Both the position numbers and the translations under genes were made by a program. Positions 49,419-57,952 of a DNA stretch of 64,000 bases are shown in pieces; position 1 is the first letter of the stretch, and each line of letters opens with the position of its first letter. Source of the DNA: Limnobacter litoralis (GTDB taxonomy: Bacteria; Pseudomonadota; Gammaproteobacteria; Burkholderiales; Burkholderiaceae_B); contig NZ_BSOJ01000032.1 of assembly GCF_030160455.1 (NCBI RefSeq), forward strand, positions 62,001-126,000, in the 5' to 3' direction. The notes beneath the pieces are model-generated. The model saw nothing but the letters and a program-made list of their open reading frames with translations. It ran no database searches and was not told where the DNA came from.

Positions 49419-51607
49419 GACTTTGACTCCTGGCCGGGGCGCCACCTGCGCAACAGCAAGGCATTGCTGACCACACTGACTGAGCTGAATGCCATGGCCG
49501 CACCTGCCACCACCGGGTTGAGCAGGCCGAATGCCGCCAGCGGGATGCCAATCAGGTTGTAGATCAGCGCCCAAAAAAGGTTTTGCCGGATTTTCCGATA
49601 CGTGCGTCGCGAGATGTCGATGGATTGTGGCACCAGCGCAGGGTCGCCCCGCATCAAGGTGATGCCTGCAGCCTGCATGGCCACATCCGTGCCGGTTGAC
49701 ATGGCCAGACCCACGTCGGCAGCGGCCAGGGCCGGTGCGTCGTTGATGCCGTCACCGACCATGCCCACGGTACGACCCTGCTTGCGAAGGGCCTTAACCT
49801 CGTCGGCTTTGTCTTGTGGCAGCACTTCAGCAATCACGTGGTCGATCCCCAATTCACGGGCTACGCGGTCGGCACTGCCCCGGTTGTCGCCAGTCAGCAG
49901 TGTGAGCTGAATACCCAGGCTTTTGAGAGAGGCCAGTGCCTGCTTGGCACCTGGCTTGATGTCATCGCCAAAGGCAAAGAGGGCAATGACCTCAGCCTGC
50001 TGCTTGTTTTCGCCACTTGCCTGGGCCAGCCAGGACACAGTGAAACCTGATTTTTGCAGGTCTTCTGCCTCTGCTTTCATGGCGTCCATGTTGACGTTCA
50101 TTTCATTCATGAGTCGGGTGTTGCCCAGCCAGAATGCTCGTCCTTCTACCTCGCCCTGAATGCCTTTGCCAGCCAGAGTGCGCGTGTGTTGGGCGGCCTG
50201 GGCCTCAATGTGCATGGCTTTGGCGTGTTCCAGCACTGCTTTGGCCAGGCTGTGTTCGCTGCCTTGTTGAAGTGAAGCCGCCACTTTCAGGACCGATTTT
50301 TTGTCGTGCCCGGGAGCACACACGGTTTTGTTCAGCTTGGGGTGTCCAACGGTCAAGGTGCCTGTTTTGTCGAACACCAGGCTGTTGATGTTGTGGGCCA
50401 GTTCCAGCGCTTCACTGTCTTTAATCAGGATGCCATGCCGCGCGGCCACACCGGTGCCCACCATGATGGCGGTCGGGGTGGCAAGGCCGAGTGCACAGGG
50501 GCAGGCAATCACCAACACGGCCACTGCGTTGATGATGGACTGTTCGACATTGCCGGACACGGCCAGCCAACCGACAAGGGTAATCAGCGCCACACCTACA
50601 ACCACCGGCACAAAGATTGCACTGACTTGATCAACCACTCGCTGGATGGGCGCTTTTTCAGCCTGGGCGTCCTCAACCAGTCGAATGATTCTGGACAGGG
50701 TGGTTTCAGCCCCGATTGCCTTGGTTTCGATCAGCAATACGCCGTCGCTGTTGATTGCACCCGCAGTAACCGGATTGCCCACCTGTTTGTCCACCGGTAG
50801 CCCTTCGCCGGTAATCAGCGATTCATCCACCTGACTTTGACCTTCCAGCACGATGCCGTCCACGGGAATGCGTTCTCCTGCCCGAACTTGTACGGTGTCG
50901 CCAACGGACACCTCTGAGATGGGGATGGTCTTCAGCTTGCCGTCTTTCAGCACATTGGCTGTGTCTGGGCGCAGTTTCTGCAAGGCTCGAATGGCACTGC
51001 TGGTTTGCCGTTTGGCCCGAGACTCCAGCCATTTACCCAACATGATAAGGGTGATGACCGAGGCACTGGCCTCAAAATAAAGGTGGGGTGATTGCCCAGC
51101 CTTTGCAGTGAGCAACACGTAAAGGCTGAGGCCGAATGCGGCACTTGTGCCCAAGGCCACCAGCAGGTCCATATTGCCACTGCGTGCCCGCAGGGCTGCC
51201 AATGCCCCGGTGTAAAAATGCCAGCCCAGTACAAACTGCACTGGAATGGTGAGTAGAAGTTGCACCCATGCAGGCAGCATGGCGTGGAGGCCAAATGGCG
51301 TAAGCGCCATCGGCAAAACCAGCGGGAGGGTGAGCAGGGCTGCAATTGCCACAGAGCGTCCCTGTGTGTCCTTCACGGGCGCAACCGGTGCATTTTCCCG
51401 ATATTCACTGCCTGTGTAGCCTGCCTTTTCCACGGCTTGAATCAGTGTTTCAGCGCTTAGGCTGCCTTCGCCGTGAATTTTCGCCTTTTCAGTGGCCAAA
51501 TTGACACTGACACTCTGTACCCCTTCGACTTTTTGCAATGCTTTTTCGACCCGCGCCACGCAGGAAGCGCAGGTCATGCCTGCGATGTTCAGTGTGTAGT
51601 CGTTCAT
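49415..51607 (-). CDS. copA: Copper-exporting P1B-type ATPase
   Basis: 730-aa Cu(I) export ATPase. One N-terminal HMA domain with Cys13/Cys16 (GMTCASC), the CPC metal site in ACPCALGLATPT, phosphorylation Asp in DKTGTLT, HP motif region (SEHSLAKA) and GDGINDAPALAAADVG hinge are all present. The C-terminal helices show the Asn and MxxSS-type residues (YNLIGIPLAAFG; MAFSSVSVVSNAL) of the Cu(I) class. ATG 51607 follows an AGGGA site; TTG 51631 is an unlikely alternative. A MerR-type promoter precedes it. Confidence 0.95.
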   Translation of the reverse strand: MNDYTLNIAGMTCASCVARVEKALQKVEGVQSVSVNLATEKAKIHGEGSLSAETLIQAVEKAGYTGSEYRENAPVAPVKDTQGRSVAIAALLTLPLVLPMALTPFGLHAMLPAWVQLLLTIPVQFVLGWHFYTGALAALRARSGNMDLLVALGTSAAFGLSLYVLLTAKAGQSPHLYFEASASVITLIMLGKWLESRAKRQTSSAIRALQKLRPDTANVLKDGKLKTIPISEVSVGDTVQVRAGERIPVDGIVLEGQSQVDESLITGEGLPVDKQVGNPVTAGAINSDGVLLIETKAIGAETTLSRIIRLVEDAQAEKAPIQRVVDQVSAIFVPVVVGVALITLVGWLAVSGNVEQSIINAVAVLVIACPCALGLATPTAIMVGTGVAARHGILIKDSEALELAHNINSLVFDKTGTLTVGHPKLNKTVCAPGHDKKSVLKVAASLQQGSEHSLAKAVLEHAKAMHIEAQAAQHTRTLAGKGIQGEVEGRAFWLGNTRLMNEMNVNMDAMKAEAEDLQKSGFTVSWLAQASGENKQQAEVIALFAFGDDIKPGAKQALASLKSLGIQLTLLTGDNRGSADRVARELGIDHVIAEVLPQDKADEVKALRKQGRTVGMVGDGINDAPALAAADVGLAMSTGTDVAMQAAGITLMRGDPALVPQSIDISRRTYRKIRQNLFWALIYNLIGIPLAAFGLLNPVVAGAAMAFSSVSVVSNALLLRRWRPGQESKS

Positions 51608-51638
51608 TGGTTCCCTGATCGATTGATTCAACAGTTTC

Positions 51639-51669
51639 AGTATAAACCTTACAATGATTGGAAGGTCAA
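51639..51669 (-). promoter_or_regulatory. CueR-type promoter of copA
   Basis: On the minus strand: -35 TTGACC (51669-51664), 19-bp spacer and -10 TATACT (51644-51639). The spacer carries the ACCTT...AAGGT dyad (51646-51666). A 19-bp spacer with such a dyad is the hallmark of MerR-family promoters that need DNA distortion for activation. Confidence 0.9.
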
Positions 51670-51691
51670 CCCTTTGATCTGGGTCAATAAA

Positions 51692-51716
51692 AAAGGCCGC
51701 TCAGTGAGCGGCCTTT
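51692..51716 (-). terminator. Terminator after the dctPQM operon
   Basis: 12-bp arms AAAGGCCGCTCA and TGAGCGGCCTTT around a single base; on the minus strand the hairpin is followed by a T run (TTTTTTATT). It separates dctM from the copA promoter. Confidence 0.85.
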
Positions 51717-51739
51717 ACAGAAGGTCAGGAGTGATGACT

Positions 51740-53032
51740 CTATATGCCTGTATTCATACCCAACGCGTGAGGCAGCGCCAAGGACAGTGCTGGCCAGTAA
51801 GTAACTAAGGCAAGGAATATAAGCATGGTGAGCAGCCAGGGCCAAACGGCCACAGTCAGTTCCGTGATACCCATCTTGGTGATGCCCGATGCCACGTACA
51901 GATTCAAGCCCACCGGCGGATGACACATGCCCACTTCCATGTTGACCACCATCAGGATGCCGAAGTGCACCGGGTCAATACCCAGCTTTACTGCAACCGG
52001 GAAAAGGATGGGTGCAAAGATCAGCACGATGGAAGAGGGTTCCATGAAATTGCCAGCAACCAGCAGAATGACGTTCACCGCCAACAAGAACGTGATGGTG
52101 CCCAAACCATGACTCAACATCCAGGCCGCCAGTGCCTGTGGAATGTTTTCATTGGTCATGACGAATGAGAACAACACCGCGTTTGTGATGATGTACAGCA
52201 GCATGGCAGACATGTTGGCAGAGGCCAGCAACACCCTTGGTACATCTTTCAGCCTCAGGTCTTTGTAGACAAAAACTGAAATAACAAAGGCATATACGGC
52301 GCTCATCGCAGCTGCTTCAGTGGGCGTAAAAAGACCACTGTAAATACCGCCCATGACTACAACAATCAGCAGCAAACCCCAAATCGCTTTTCGAAATGCC
52401 ACCCATCTTTCTAGCATGGTGGCTTTTGGCTGCCGTGGGTATTTGTTTTTCCAGGCGCGGTACCAGGTCGTAAAGCCAAGAAAGCTTGCGAGCATCAAGC
52501 CGGGAACAACACCAGCCATAAACATTGCACCTACTGAGGTGTTGGTAGCAACCGAGTACATCACCATCACAATGGAGGGTGGAATCAGAATGCCTAGCGC
52601 CCCTGAGGTAGTGATTACACCCGCACCAAAGCGTTTTGGAAACCCAGCTTTCACCATGGCTGGCATCAGTATCGAACCAATTGCCACCACGGTGGCAGGC
52701 GATGATCCTGATACGGCAGCGAAAAGGGCACAAGCCAGAACACCAGCAAGACCCAAGCCACCATACCAGTGGCCAACAATCGAGGTGGCAAAGTTGATCA
52801 TTCGCTTTGCCACACCACCGTGTGTCAGAAAATTGCCCGCCAGGATAAAAAACGGAATCGCCATGATTTCGAAGTTTTCAATGCCGGTGAACAATTTGAG
52901 CGCCACTGCTTCCAATGGCACATGTGTCATGGTGAACAGGAAGGTCAGTACCGTTAAGCCTAGCGAAATGGAGACAGGCATGCCCGTCAGCATCAGTACT
53001 AGCAGCACTGAGAAGATGATGAGTGCGTTCAT
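51740..53032 (-). CDS. dctM: C4-dicarboxylate TRAP transporter large permease
   Basis: 430-aa membrane protein with about 12 helices and DctM hallmarks: TGMPVSISLGLTV, IPFFILAGNFLTHGG, the SGSSPATVVAIGSI loop, GALGILIPPSIVMV and the C-terminal NMEVGMCHPPVGLNLYV (key part HPPVGLNLYV). It closely follows the classical C4-dicarboxylate DctM pattern. Third gene of the operon; its start overlaps the dctQ stop. Confidence 0.92.
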   Translation of the reverse strand: MNALIIFSVLLVLMLTGMPVSISLGLTVLTFLFTMTHVPLEAVALKLFTGIENFEIMAIPFFILAGNFLTHGGVAKRMINFATSIVGHWYGGLGLAGVLACALFAAVSGSSPATVVAIGSILMPAMVKAGFPKRFGAGVITTSGALGILIPPSIVMVMYSVATNTSVGAMFMAGVVPGLMLASFLGFTTWYRAWKNKYPRQPKATMLERWVAFRKAIWGLLLIVVVMGGIYSGLFTPTEAAAMSAVYAFVISVFVYKDLRLKDVPRVLLASANMSAMLLYIITNAVLFSFVMTNENIPQALAAWMLSHGLGTITFLLAVNVILLVAGNFMEPSSIVLIFAPILFPVAVKLGIDPVHFGILMVVNMEVGMCHPPVGLNLYVASGITKMGITELTVAVWPWLLTMLIFLALVTYWPALSLALPHALGMNTGI

Positions 53033-53649
53033 GAATGGATCTCTTCGAGGGTGGTTTCGTCTTCAAGCCCGTCAACCTGACCATGGTCGTGGTGCGGTAG
53101 CTCGCCTGTGCGGTGGAACACCCATGCGACTTGCAGAAAGCGGAAGCACATTAACGCCGAACCCAAGGGAATAGCGCTGTACACAGCCCAGGTTGGCCAT
53201 TCCAGATCGGGGGTTATGGGGCCTTCGTAAAGACCATCAAGATTGAGGCCCAGAAAATGGTAAATGGCATAGTGCGCGCCATTGTCCCATACGAAATGTC
53301 CACCCAGAACTGCAATCACAATCGTAAACAGGGCGCCAGCAAGCAAACCAAATATAACCATCATGCCCTTGTACGGGGTTTTCAACTTGTTGAGAACCAC
53401 GTCCACGCCAACGTGAATACCTGTGCGAACGCCGTAGGCTGCGCCAAATTTGCAAACCCAGACAAACATAATGATGCAGAGTTCTTGAGCCCAGCCAAAG
53501 TTCAGGCTGAGCAAATAATCTTGTAGGTAGGGTATTGAGTAACCCGATAAGTACCTGTGAACAACCGCCACAAAGATAATCAGTGTGGCGGCGCCCATCA
53601 GGAAAGTTATCAAGGCTTCTTCAAGGTGGTTAAGAACCTTGTTGAGCAT
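53029..53649 (-). CDS. dctQ: C4-dicarboxylate TRAP transporter small permease
   Basis: 206-aa membrane protein with four hydrophobic helices (about residues 15-35, 55-75, 98-120, 150-170), including the WAQELCIIMFVWVCKFGAAYGVRTGIHVGVD stretch typical of DctQ (key part GVRTGIHVGVD). A hydrophilic acidic and His-rich C-terminal tail follows. It lies 35 bp after dctP and overlaps dctM. Confidence 0.9.
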   Translation of the reverse strand: MLNKVLNHLEEALITFLMGAATLIIFVAVVHRYLSGYSIPYLQDYLLSLNFGWAQELCIIMFVWVCKFGAAYGVRTGIHVGVDVVLNKLKTPYKGMMVIFGLLAGALFTIVIAVLGGHFVWDNGAHYAIYHFLGLNLDGLYEGPITPDLEWPTWAVYSAIPLGSALMCFRFLQVAWVFHRTGELPHHDHGQVDGLEDETTLEEIHS

Positions 53650-53684
53650 GAAAATCTCCAGAACTTTGAAAAAACCTTTCGGCT

Positions 53685-54722
53685 TTACATCTTGGCAGGA
53701 TCAAACCCAGTTGCCTGGTATACGGCCTTGATTGTGGATGCACCGATGCGAGATTCCATGTCCTTGTGCACTTTCAGCAGAGTCTTTTTCCACTCTTTCT
53801 TTTCAGCTGCTGTGGGTGTGTACACGGTTGTTGTACCGGCCTTGATCACAGCTTGCAAGTCTTCATCGTTCTTGGATTTTGCGATGGAGTTGCCGTAGTC
53901 GGTGGCTTCTTTCATCGCTTGTGTCAGTTCAGTGCGAATGTCTGAAGGCAGACCGTCCCAGAACTTCTTGTTCACAATCACTGCGTAGCCCAGGTAACCG
54001 TGGTTGGTCAAGGTCAGGTACTTCTGAACCTCATTCATTTTCTGGGTGTAGAAGTTGGAAATCGGGTTTTCTGTGCCGTCTACAACGCCGGTTTGCAGAG
54101 CCTGATACACCTCAGAGAAAGCCATGGTCTGAGGAATTGCACCCAGAACACGCATTTGGTCTTCCAGCACCTTGGAAGACTGGATACGCAGCTTTTTGCC
54201 TTTCAGATCGTCAGGAACGTGGATGGGGGTGTTGGCGGACATGGATTTGAAACCGTTGTCCCAGAAGGCCAGACCTTTGATGCCGCGTGGCTCCAGCTTG
54301 GCCAACAGTTCTTGGCCGACTTTGCCTTGTGTCACTTTGTGCAGGTCGTTGTAGTCGTCGAAAATGTAAGGCAAGTCGAATACTTCAAATTCTTTCACGC
54401 CCAGTGGACCAAACTTGGCCAATGACGGGGCCAGCATTTGGACTGAACCCACCTGCAGCGCTTCCATTTCTTCTTTGTCTTTGTACAAAGTGGAGTTTGG
54501 ATACACCTCTACCTTGACGCGACCCTTGGTCAGTTCAGCTGCCTTTTTGGCAAAGAAGTCTGCAGCCAGACCCTTGGGGGTGTCTTTGGCAACCACGTGG
54601 CTGAATTTGATAACGATGGGTTGAGCGTCAGCGGCCCACACTGAGGTTGATGCAGTTGCTGCGAAAACCACAGTTGCTACTGCTTTGGTGATGCTGGAGG
54701 TTAGCCATTTGTTGGATTTCAT
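53685..54722 (-). CDS. dctP: C4-dicarboxylate TRAP transporter binding protein
   Basis: 345-aa exported binding protein. The signal peptide runs to about residue 30 (TASTSVWA|AD). The mature domain has IVIKFSHVVAKDTPKG, VEVYPNSTLYKDKEE, FDLPYIFDDYNDL and KKLRIQSSKVLED with the dicarboxylate-binding Arg, close to the DctP of Rhodobacter-type systems; succinate, fumarate and malate are the usual ligands. ATG 54722 is preceded by AAAGGAG. First gene of dctPQM, behind a 15-bp palindrome in the promoter region. Confidence 0.92.
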   Translation of the reverse strand: MKSNKWLTSSITKAVATVVFAATASTSVWAADAQPIVIKFSHVVAKDTPKGLAADFFAKKAAELTKGRVKVEVYPNSTLYKDKEEMEALQVGSVQMLAPSLAKFGPLGVKEFEVFDLPYIFDDYNDLHKVTQGKVGQELLAKLEPRGIKGLAFWDNGFKSMSANTPIHVPDDLKGKKLRIQSSKVLEDQMRVLGAIPQTMAFSEVYQALQTGVVDGTENPISNFYTQKMNEVQKYLTLTNHGYLGYAVIVNKKFWDGLPSDIRTELTQAMKEATDYGNSIAKSKNDEDLQAVIKAGTTTVYTPTAAEKKEWKKTLLKVHKDMESRIGASTIKAVYQATGFDPAKM

Positions 54723-54798
54723 TGTTGCTCCTTTGGTTGTGTTGACAAGTTCAACAAGAAGAGCATAGTGGATTGCAGCAGTTTTAAAAGTTGGGAAC

Positions 54799-54813
54799 TT
54801 CCACATTGTGGAA
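54799..54813. promoter_or_regulatory. Perfect palindrome in the dctP promoter region
   Basis: TTCCACA-T-TGTGGAA, a perfect 15-bp palindrome 77 bp before the dctP ATG. GGAA-type half-sites are reminiscent of IclR-family operators; no such regulator is in the window. I found no sigma-54 promoter for dctP, unlike DctD-controlled systems. Confidence 0.55.
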
Positions 54814-54864
54814 ACCACGCAGAGGATTTCCCGAGCATGGCGAAATCCCTGCGTTTGAAGGCAT

Positions 54865-55689
54865 TTAGCGGGATAAGTTTTCGTCAAGTGTTTCCGATTG
54901 AACACCGATGACTTGTTCATGAAACTGCCGCCAGATGTTCTGCCCGATGGTGTCGAGTTGTTCGACAGTTTTGAAATAGGTGGCGCGGCTTTGCGCGTCT
55001 ACCCACTCATCGGGCAAAAGCGGGTCATGCCTGACCAGTCTGATGTGATGGCTGCCTAGCAAATAGGATTCTTTGGCAGCCACTTCCAGCCCCAGCGTTT
55101 CATGGCGATCAAGCCATTGCTTCAGTGTGTCGGTTTCTTTCTTGTAAGACGCATTGAGTTGCGCCGGATCCCAGAGATTCTGGATGTCTTGAAGCGTGTG
55201 CGTTTGGAACTCTTTGGCCACAAACAGGTGGCAGTCTGGTGCAACACCCATGTTGACCAGTCGTGCTTTCAGGGTGTCCAGGTCCTTTTCAACGTTGTCC
55301 GGACGTATGAACAGGCCCTGTTCAAGTTCACGAAATCCACAGAGCTCGAAGGCGGTTTCTCGCTGTTTGAGTATGGTGCGGTTGGTTCGCCCCATGTGGT
55401 TGGTGTAGGCCACTGTGTAAAAACCCGTCCACGGGCGGGCGCGTTGCATCTGCAAGGTCCAGTTACTAACCCGTGCACCAATGCCTTTGGTTGCGCGGCC
55501 CAGGGTGTAAATGCCCCGTGCCGTGGATTCAATTTCCTGCTCAGCAGTTAACCGGGCCAGTGCAACACGAGTGCTGCCTTGCGCGACGCCGAACAGTTCA
55601 CAGGCAGCCACCAGGTCTTTGGCGCTGACCGACTGGCCCTTGGCCGCCAGCAGCAGCCCCAGAATGAGTTTGCGCGGTTGTATGGTCAT
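54865..55689 (-). CDS. PaaX-family transcriptional regulator
   Basis: 274-aa regulator with the three-part PaaX pattern: N-terminal winged helix (LILGLLLAAKGQSVSAKDLVAACELFGVAQGSTRVALARL; key part GSTRVALARL), a central Cas2-like domain (WTGFYTVAYTN, GFRELEQGLFIRPDN) and a C-terminal helical domain with the DPLLPDEW motif. PaaX represses phenylacetate genes by sensing phenylacetyl-CoA, but no paa genes are nearby, so another CoA thioester or target is possible. ATG 55689 chosen over TTG 55707; no strong ribosome site is seen. Confidence 0.82.
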   Translation of the reverse strand: MTIQPRKLILGLLLAAKGQSVSAKDLVAACELFGVAQGSTRVALARLTAEQEIESTARGIYTLGRATKGIGARVSNWTLQMQRARPWTGFYTVAYTNHMGRTNRTILKQRETAFELCGFRELEQGLFIRPDNVEKDLDTLKARLVNMGVAPDCHLFVAKEFQTHTLQDIQNLWDPAQLNASYKKETDTLKQWLDRHETLGLEVAAKESYLLGSHHIRLVRHDPLLPDEWVDAQSRATYFKTVEQLDTIGQNIWRQFHEQVIGVQSETLDENLSR

Positions 55690-55780
55690 GGCATGTTCAA
55701 GAAGCAAAATAATGCCTCAGTGTAAAGCGACCTGCGCAATTGATCTAAAAGTGACTCCCGTGTGCTTGAGGATTTAACGA

Positions 55781-56152
55781 TTATTCTGCGTATTCGATTG
55801 GGGGAAGTGCTGCGAATTCTTCATCGGAATACAAGCGTGAACGGGTCAGGAAGCGGAATCCGGTGGGGCGCTCCAGGCTGAACATGCCGCCGTTGCCTTT
55901 GACGATGTCGATGGTGAGGTGAGTGTGCTCCCAATAGGTAAATTGGGATTTGCTCATGTAAAAAGGAACGCCGCCGATTTCACCCAGTTTGACATCCTGG
56001 CCTCCCAAGGGAAATTCGTGACGTGGAAACAGCATGGGAGCACTGCCGTCGCAACAACCGCCACTTTGATGAAAGATGACGTCGCCATGCAGGGCCTTCA
56101 GGGTTTTAATCAGTTCGATCGCGGGTTCAGTGGCACTGACTCGGGTGTTCAT
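55781..56152 (-). CDS. DUF779 protein, aldehyde dehydrogenase companion
   Basis: 123-aa protein of the DUF779 family. The conserved GGCCDGSAPML with paired Cys near residues 32-36, LGEIGGVPFYMSKSQF and the WEHTHLTIDIVKG stretch are all present. Such genes nearly always sit next to NAD-dependent acetaldehyde/aldehyde dehydrogenases; an acetaldehyde-related or metal role has been guessed, not shown to my knowledge. It follows the aldehyde dehydrogenase by 87 bp with its own GGAG site. Confidence 0.88.
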   Translation of the reverse strand: MNTRVSATEPAIELIKTLKALHGDVIFHQSGGCCDGSAPMLFPRHEFPLGGQDVKLGEIGGVPFYMSKSQFTYWEHTHLTIDIVKGNGGMFSLERPTGFRFLTRSRLYSDEEFAALPPIEYAE

Positions 56153-56239
56153 TCGGTTTTCTCCGTGGATGTGGCACCGCCGACAAAATGCCGGCGGTGT
56201 TTTGAAGCGTCAGATCACGTTAAAACCGGAGTTCTTCGA

Positions 56240-57760
56240 TTAGAAGAAGCCCAGTGCGTTGGGGCTGTAGCTGACCAACAGGTTTTTGGTCTGTTGGTAG
56301 TGATCCAGCATCATCTTGTGGTTTTCACGTCCGATACCAGATTGCTTGTAGCCGCCAAATGCTGCGTGGGCAGGGTAGAGGTGGTAGCAGTTGCTCCACA
56401 CACGACCCGCCTTGATGCCACGGCCCATGCGGAAGAGTTTTGCTCCGTCGCGTGTCCAGACACCGGCACCCAATCCGTACAGGGTGTCGTTTGCAATCGC
56501 CAGGGCGTCCGCTTCGTCCTTGAAGGTTGTCACTGACAACACAGGGCCGAAGATTTCTTCCTGGAAAATACGCATTTTGTTGTGGCCTTTGAAGACCGTG
56601 GGCTTGACGTAGTAGCCGCCAGCCAGATCACCTGTCTGCTTGTTTTGCTCGCCACCGATCAGGCACTGGGCACCTTCCTGTTTGCCCAGGTCAATGTAGC
56701 TCAGGATTTTTTCCAGTTGCTCGGAAGAAGCCTGCGCGCCAATCATGGTGGTGGCGTCCAACGGGTTGCCCATTTTGATTTTGCCAACGCGGTCGATGGC
56801 ACGCTCAATGAAGGCGTCGTAGATGCTTTCCTGAATCAGGGCGCGAGACGGGCAGGTGCACACTTCACCCTGATTCAGGGCAAACATGGCAAAGCCTTCC
56901 AGACACTTGTCGAAGAAGGCGTCGTCGGCGTCCATGATGTCTTCAAAGAAGATGTTGGGCGATTTGCCGCCAAGTTCCAGCGTGACGGGGATCAGGTTTT
57001 GTGAAGCGTACTGCATGATCAGGCGACCGGTCGAGGTTTCACCGGTGAATGCAATTTTCGCGATGCGTGGATTGGAGGCCAGGGGTTTGCCCGCTTCCAG
57101 ACCAAAGCCGTTGACGATGTTGAGCACGCCTGGGGGCAGCAGGTCGGCGATCAGATCCATCACCACCAGCAGGGACGCTGGCGTTTGTTCGGCGGGCTTG
57201 AGCACCACGCAGTTGCCGGCGGCCAATGCGGGGGCCAGCTTCCAGGCGGCCATCAGAATCGGGAAGTTCCAGGGAATGATCTGGCCGACCACGCCGAGTG
57301 GTTCTTTGAAGTGGTAAGCGTAGGTTTCGTGATCGATTTCGCAGATGCTGCCTTCTTCGCTGCGGATGCAGGATGCGAAGTAGCGGAAGTGGTCAATGGT
57401 CAGCGGAATGTCGGCGGCCATGGTTTCACGCAGGGGTTTGCCGTTGTCGAGTGTTTCGGCCACAGCAACAAGGCGCAGGTTCTCTTCGATACGGTCTGCG
57501 ATCTTGTTCAGAATGATGGAACGCTGTGTAGGTGATGTTTTACCCCATGCGTCCTTGGCAGCGTGGGCGGCATCCAGCGCCATTTCAATGTCTTCGGCCT
57601 GCGAGCGGGCAACCTTGCAAAGCAGTTGGCCTGTCACCGGGGTCAGGTTGTCGAAGTATTGGCCACCTTTGGGGGCGACCCATTTGCCGCCAATGAAGTT
57701 GTCGTACTGTGCCTTGAATGGAAAGCTGACGCCCAGCTTTTGCTCGTCGAGCATGTTCAT
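56240..57760 (-). CDS. NAD-dependent aldehyde dehydrogenase (ExaC/AldB-like)
   Basis: 506-aa aldehyde dehydrogenase. Cofactor motif [23 protein letters not shown], general base Glu in [14 protein letters not shown] and the catalytic Cys in [11 protein letters not shown] are visible. The length and N-terminus ([13 protein letters not shown]) match ExaC-type acetaldehyde dehydrogenases acting after quinoprotein ethanol dehydrogenase. ATG 57760 follows AGGAG. A near-perfect sigma-54 promoter lies 43 bp upstream, and DUF779 follows; all point to oxidation of the aldehyde made by the PQQ enzyme of this locus. Confidence 0.92.
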   Translation of the reverse strand: MNMLDEQKLGVSFPFKAQYDNFIGGKWVAPKGGQYFDNLTPVTGQLLCKVARSQAEDIEMALDAAHAAKDAWGKTSPTQRSIILNKIADRIEENLRLVAVAETLDNGKPLRETMAADIPLTIDHFRYFASCIRSEEGSICEIDHETYAYHFKEPLGVVGQIIPWNFPILMAAWKLAPALAAGNCVVLKPAEQTPASLLVVMDLIADLLPPGVLNIVNGFGLEAGKPLASNPRIAKIAFTGETSTGRLIMQYASQNLIPVTLELGGKSPNIFFEDIMDADDAFFDKCLEGFAMFALNQGEVCTCPSRALIQESIYDAFIERAIDRVGKIKMGNPLDATTMIGAQASSEQLEKILSYIDLGKQEGAQCLIGGEQNKQTGDLAGGYYVKPTVFKGHNKMRIFQEEIFGPVLSVTTFKDEADALAIANDTLYGLGAGVWTRDGAKLFRMGRGIKAGRVWSNCYHLYPAHAAFGGYKQSGIGRENHKMMLDHYQQTKNLLVSYSPNALGFF

Positions 57761-57801
57761 ATCCCTTCTCCTGTTTGTGGTAATGATGGTGAAGGGACTA
57801 G

Positions 57802-57819
57802 CGCAACCTGCGTGCCAAG
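57802..57819 (-). promoter_or_regulatory. Sigma-54 promoter of the aldehyde dehydrogenase
   Basis: Minus strand TTGGCACGCAGGTTGCG: -24 TGGCACG and -12 TTGC with exactly 10 bp between the GG and GC. This is essentially the consensus. Transcription would start near 57791, about 30 bases before the ATG. Confidence 0.85.
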
Positions 57820-57919
57820 GGGCCAAGGAGCGATGTTCGGCAATCGCTTGCAGATTGCAGGGACGTTGTTAGGAACTCGATTGCCGCAAAGTGTGCATGA
57901 ATATTAAAAAGTGTTAAAT

Positions 57920-57945
57920 CAATTATGCAGGAAATTGCATAATTG
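57920..57945. promoter_or_regulatory. 26-bp dyad upstream of the aldehyde dehydrogenase promoter
   Basis: Perfect 10-bp arms CAATTATGCA and TGCATAATTG around GGAAAT. It lies about 130-155 bp upstream of the predicted aldehyde dehydrogenase start site, where enhancer-binding proteins usually bind, and just past the stop of the regulator gene. It could also form an AT-rich hairpin ending the regulator transcript. Confidence 0.5.
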
Positions 57946-57952
57946 TGTTCTG

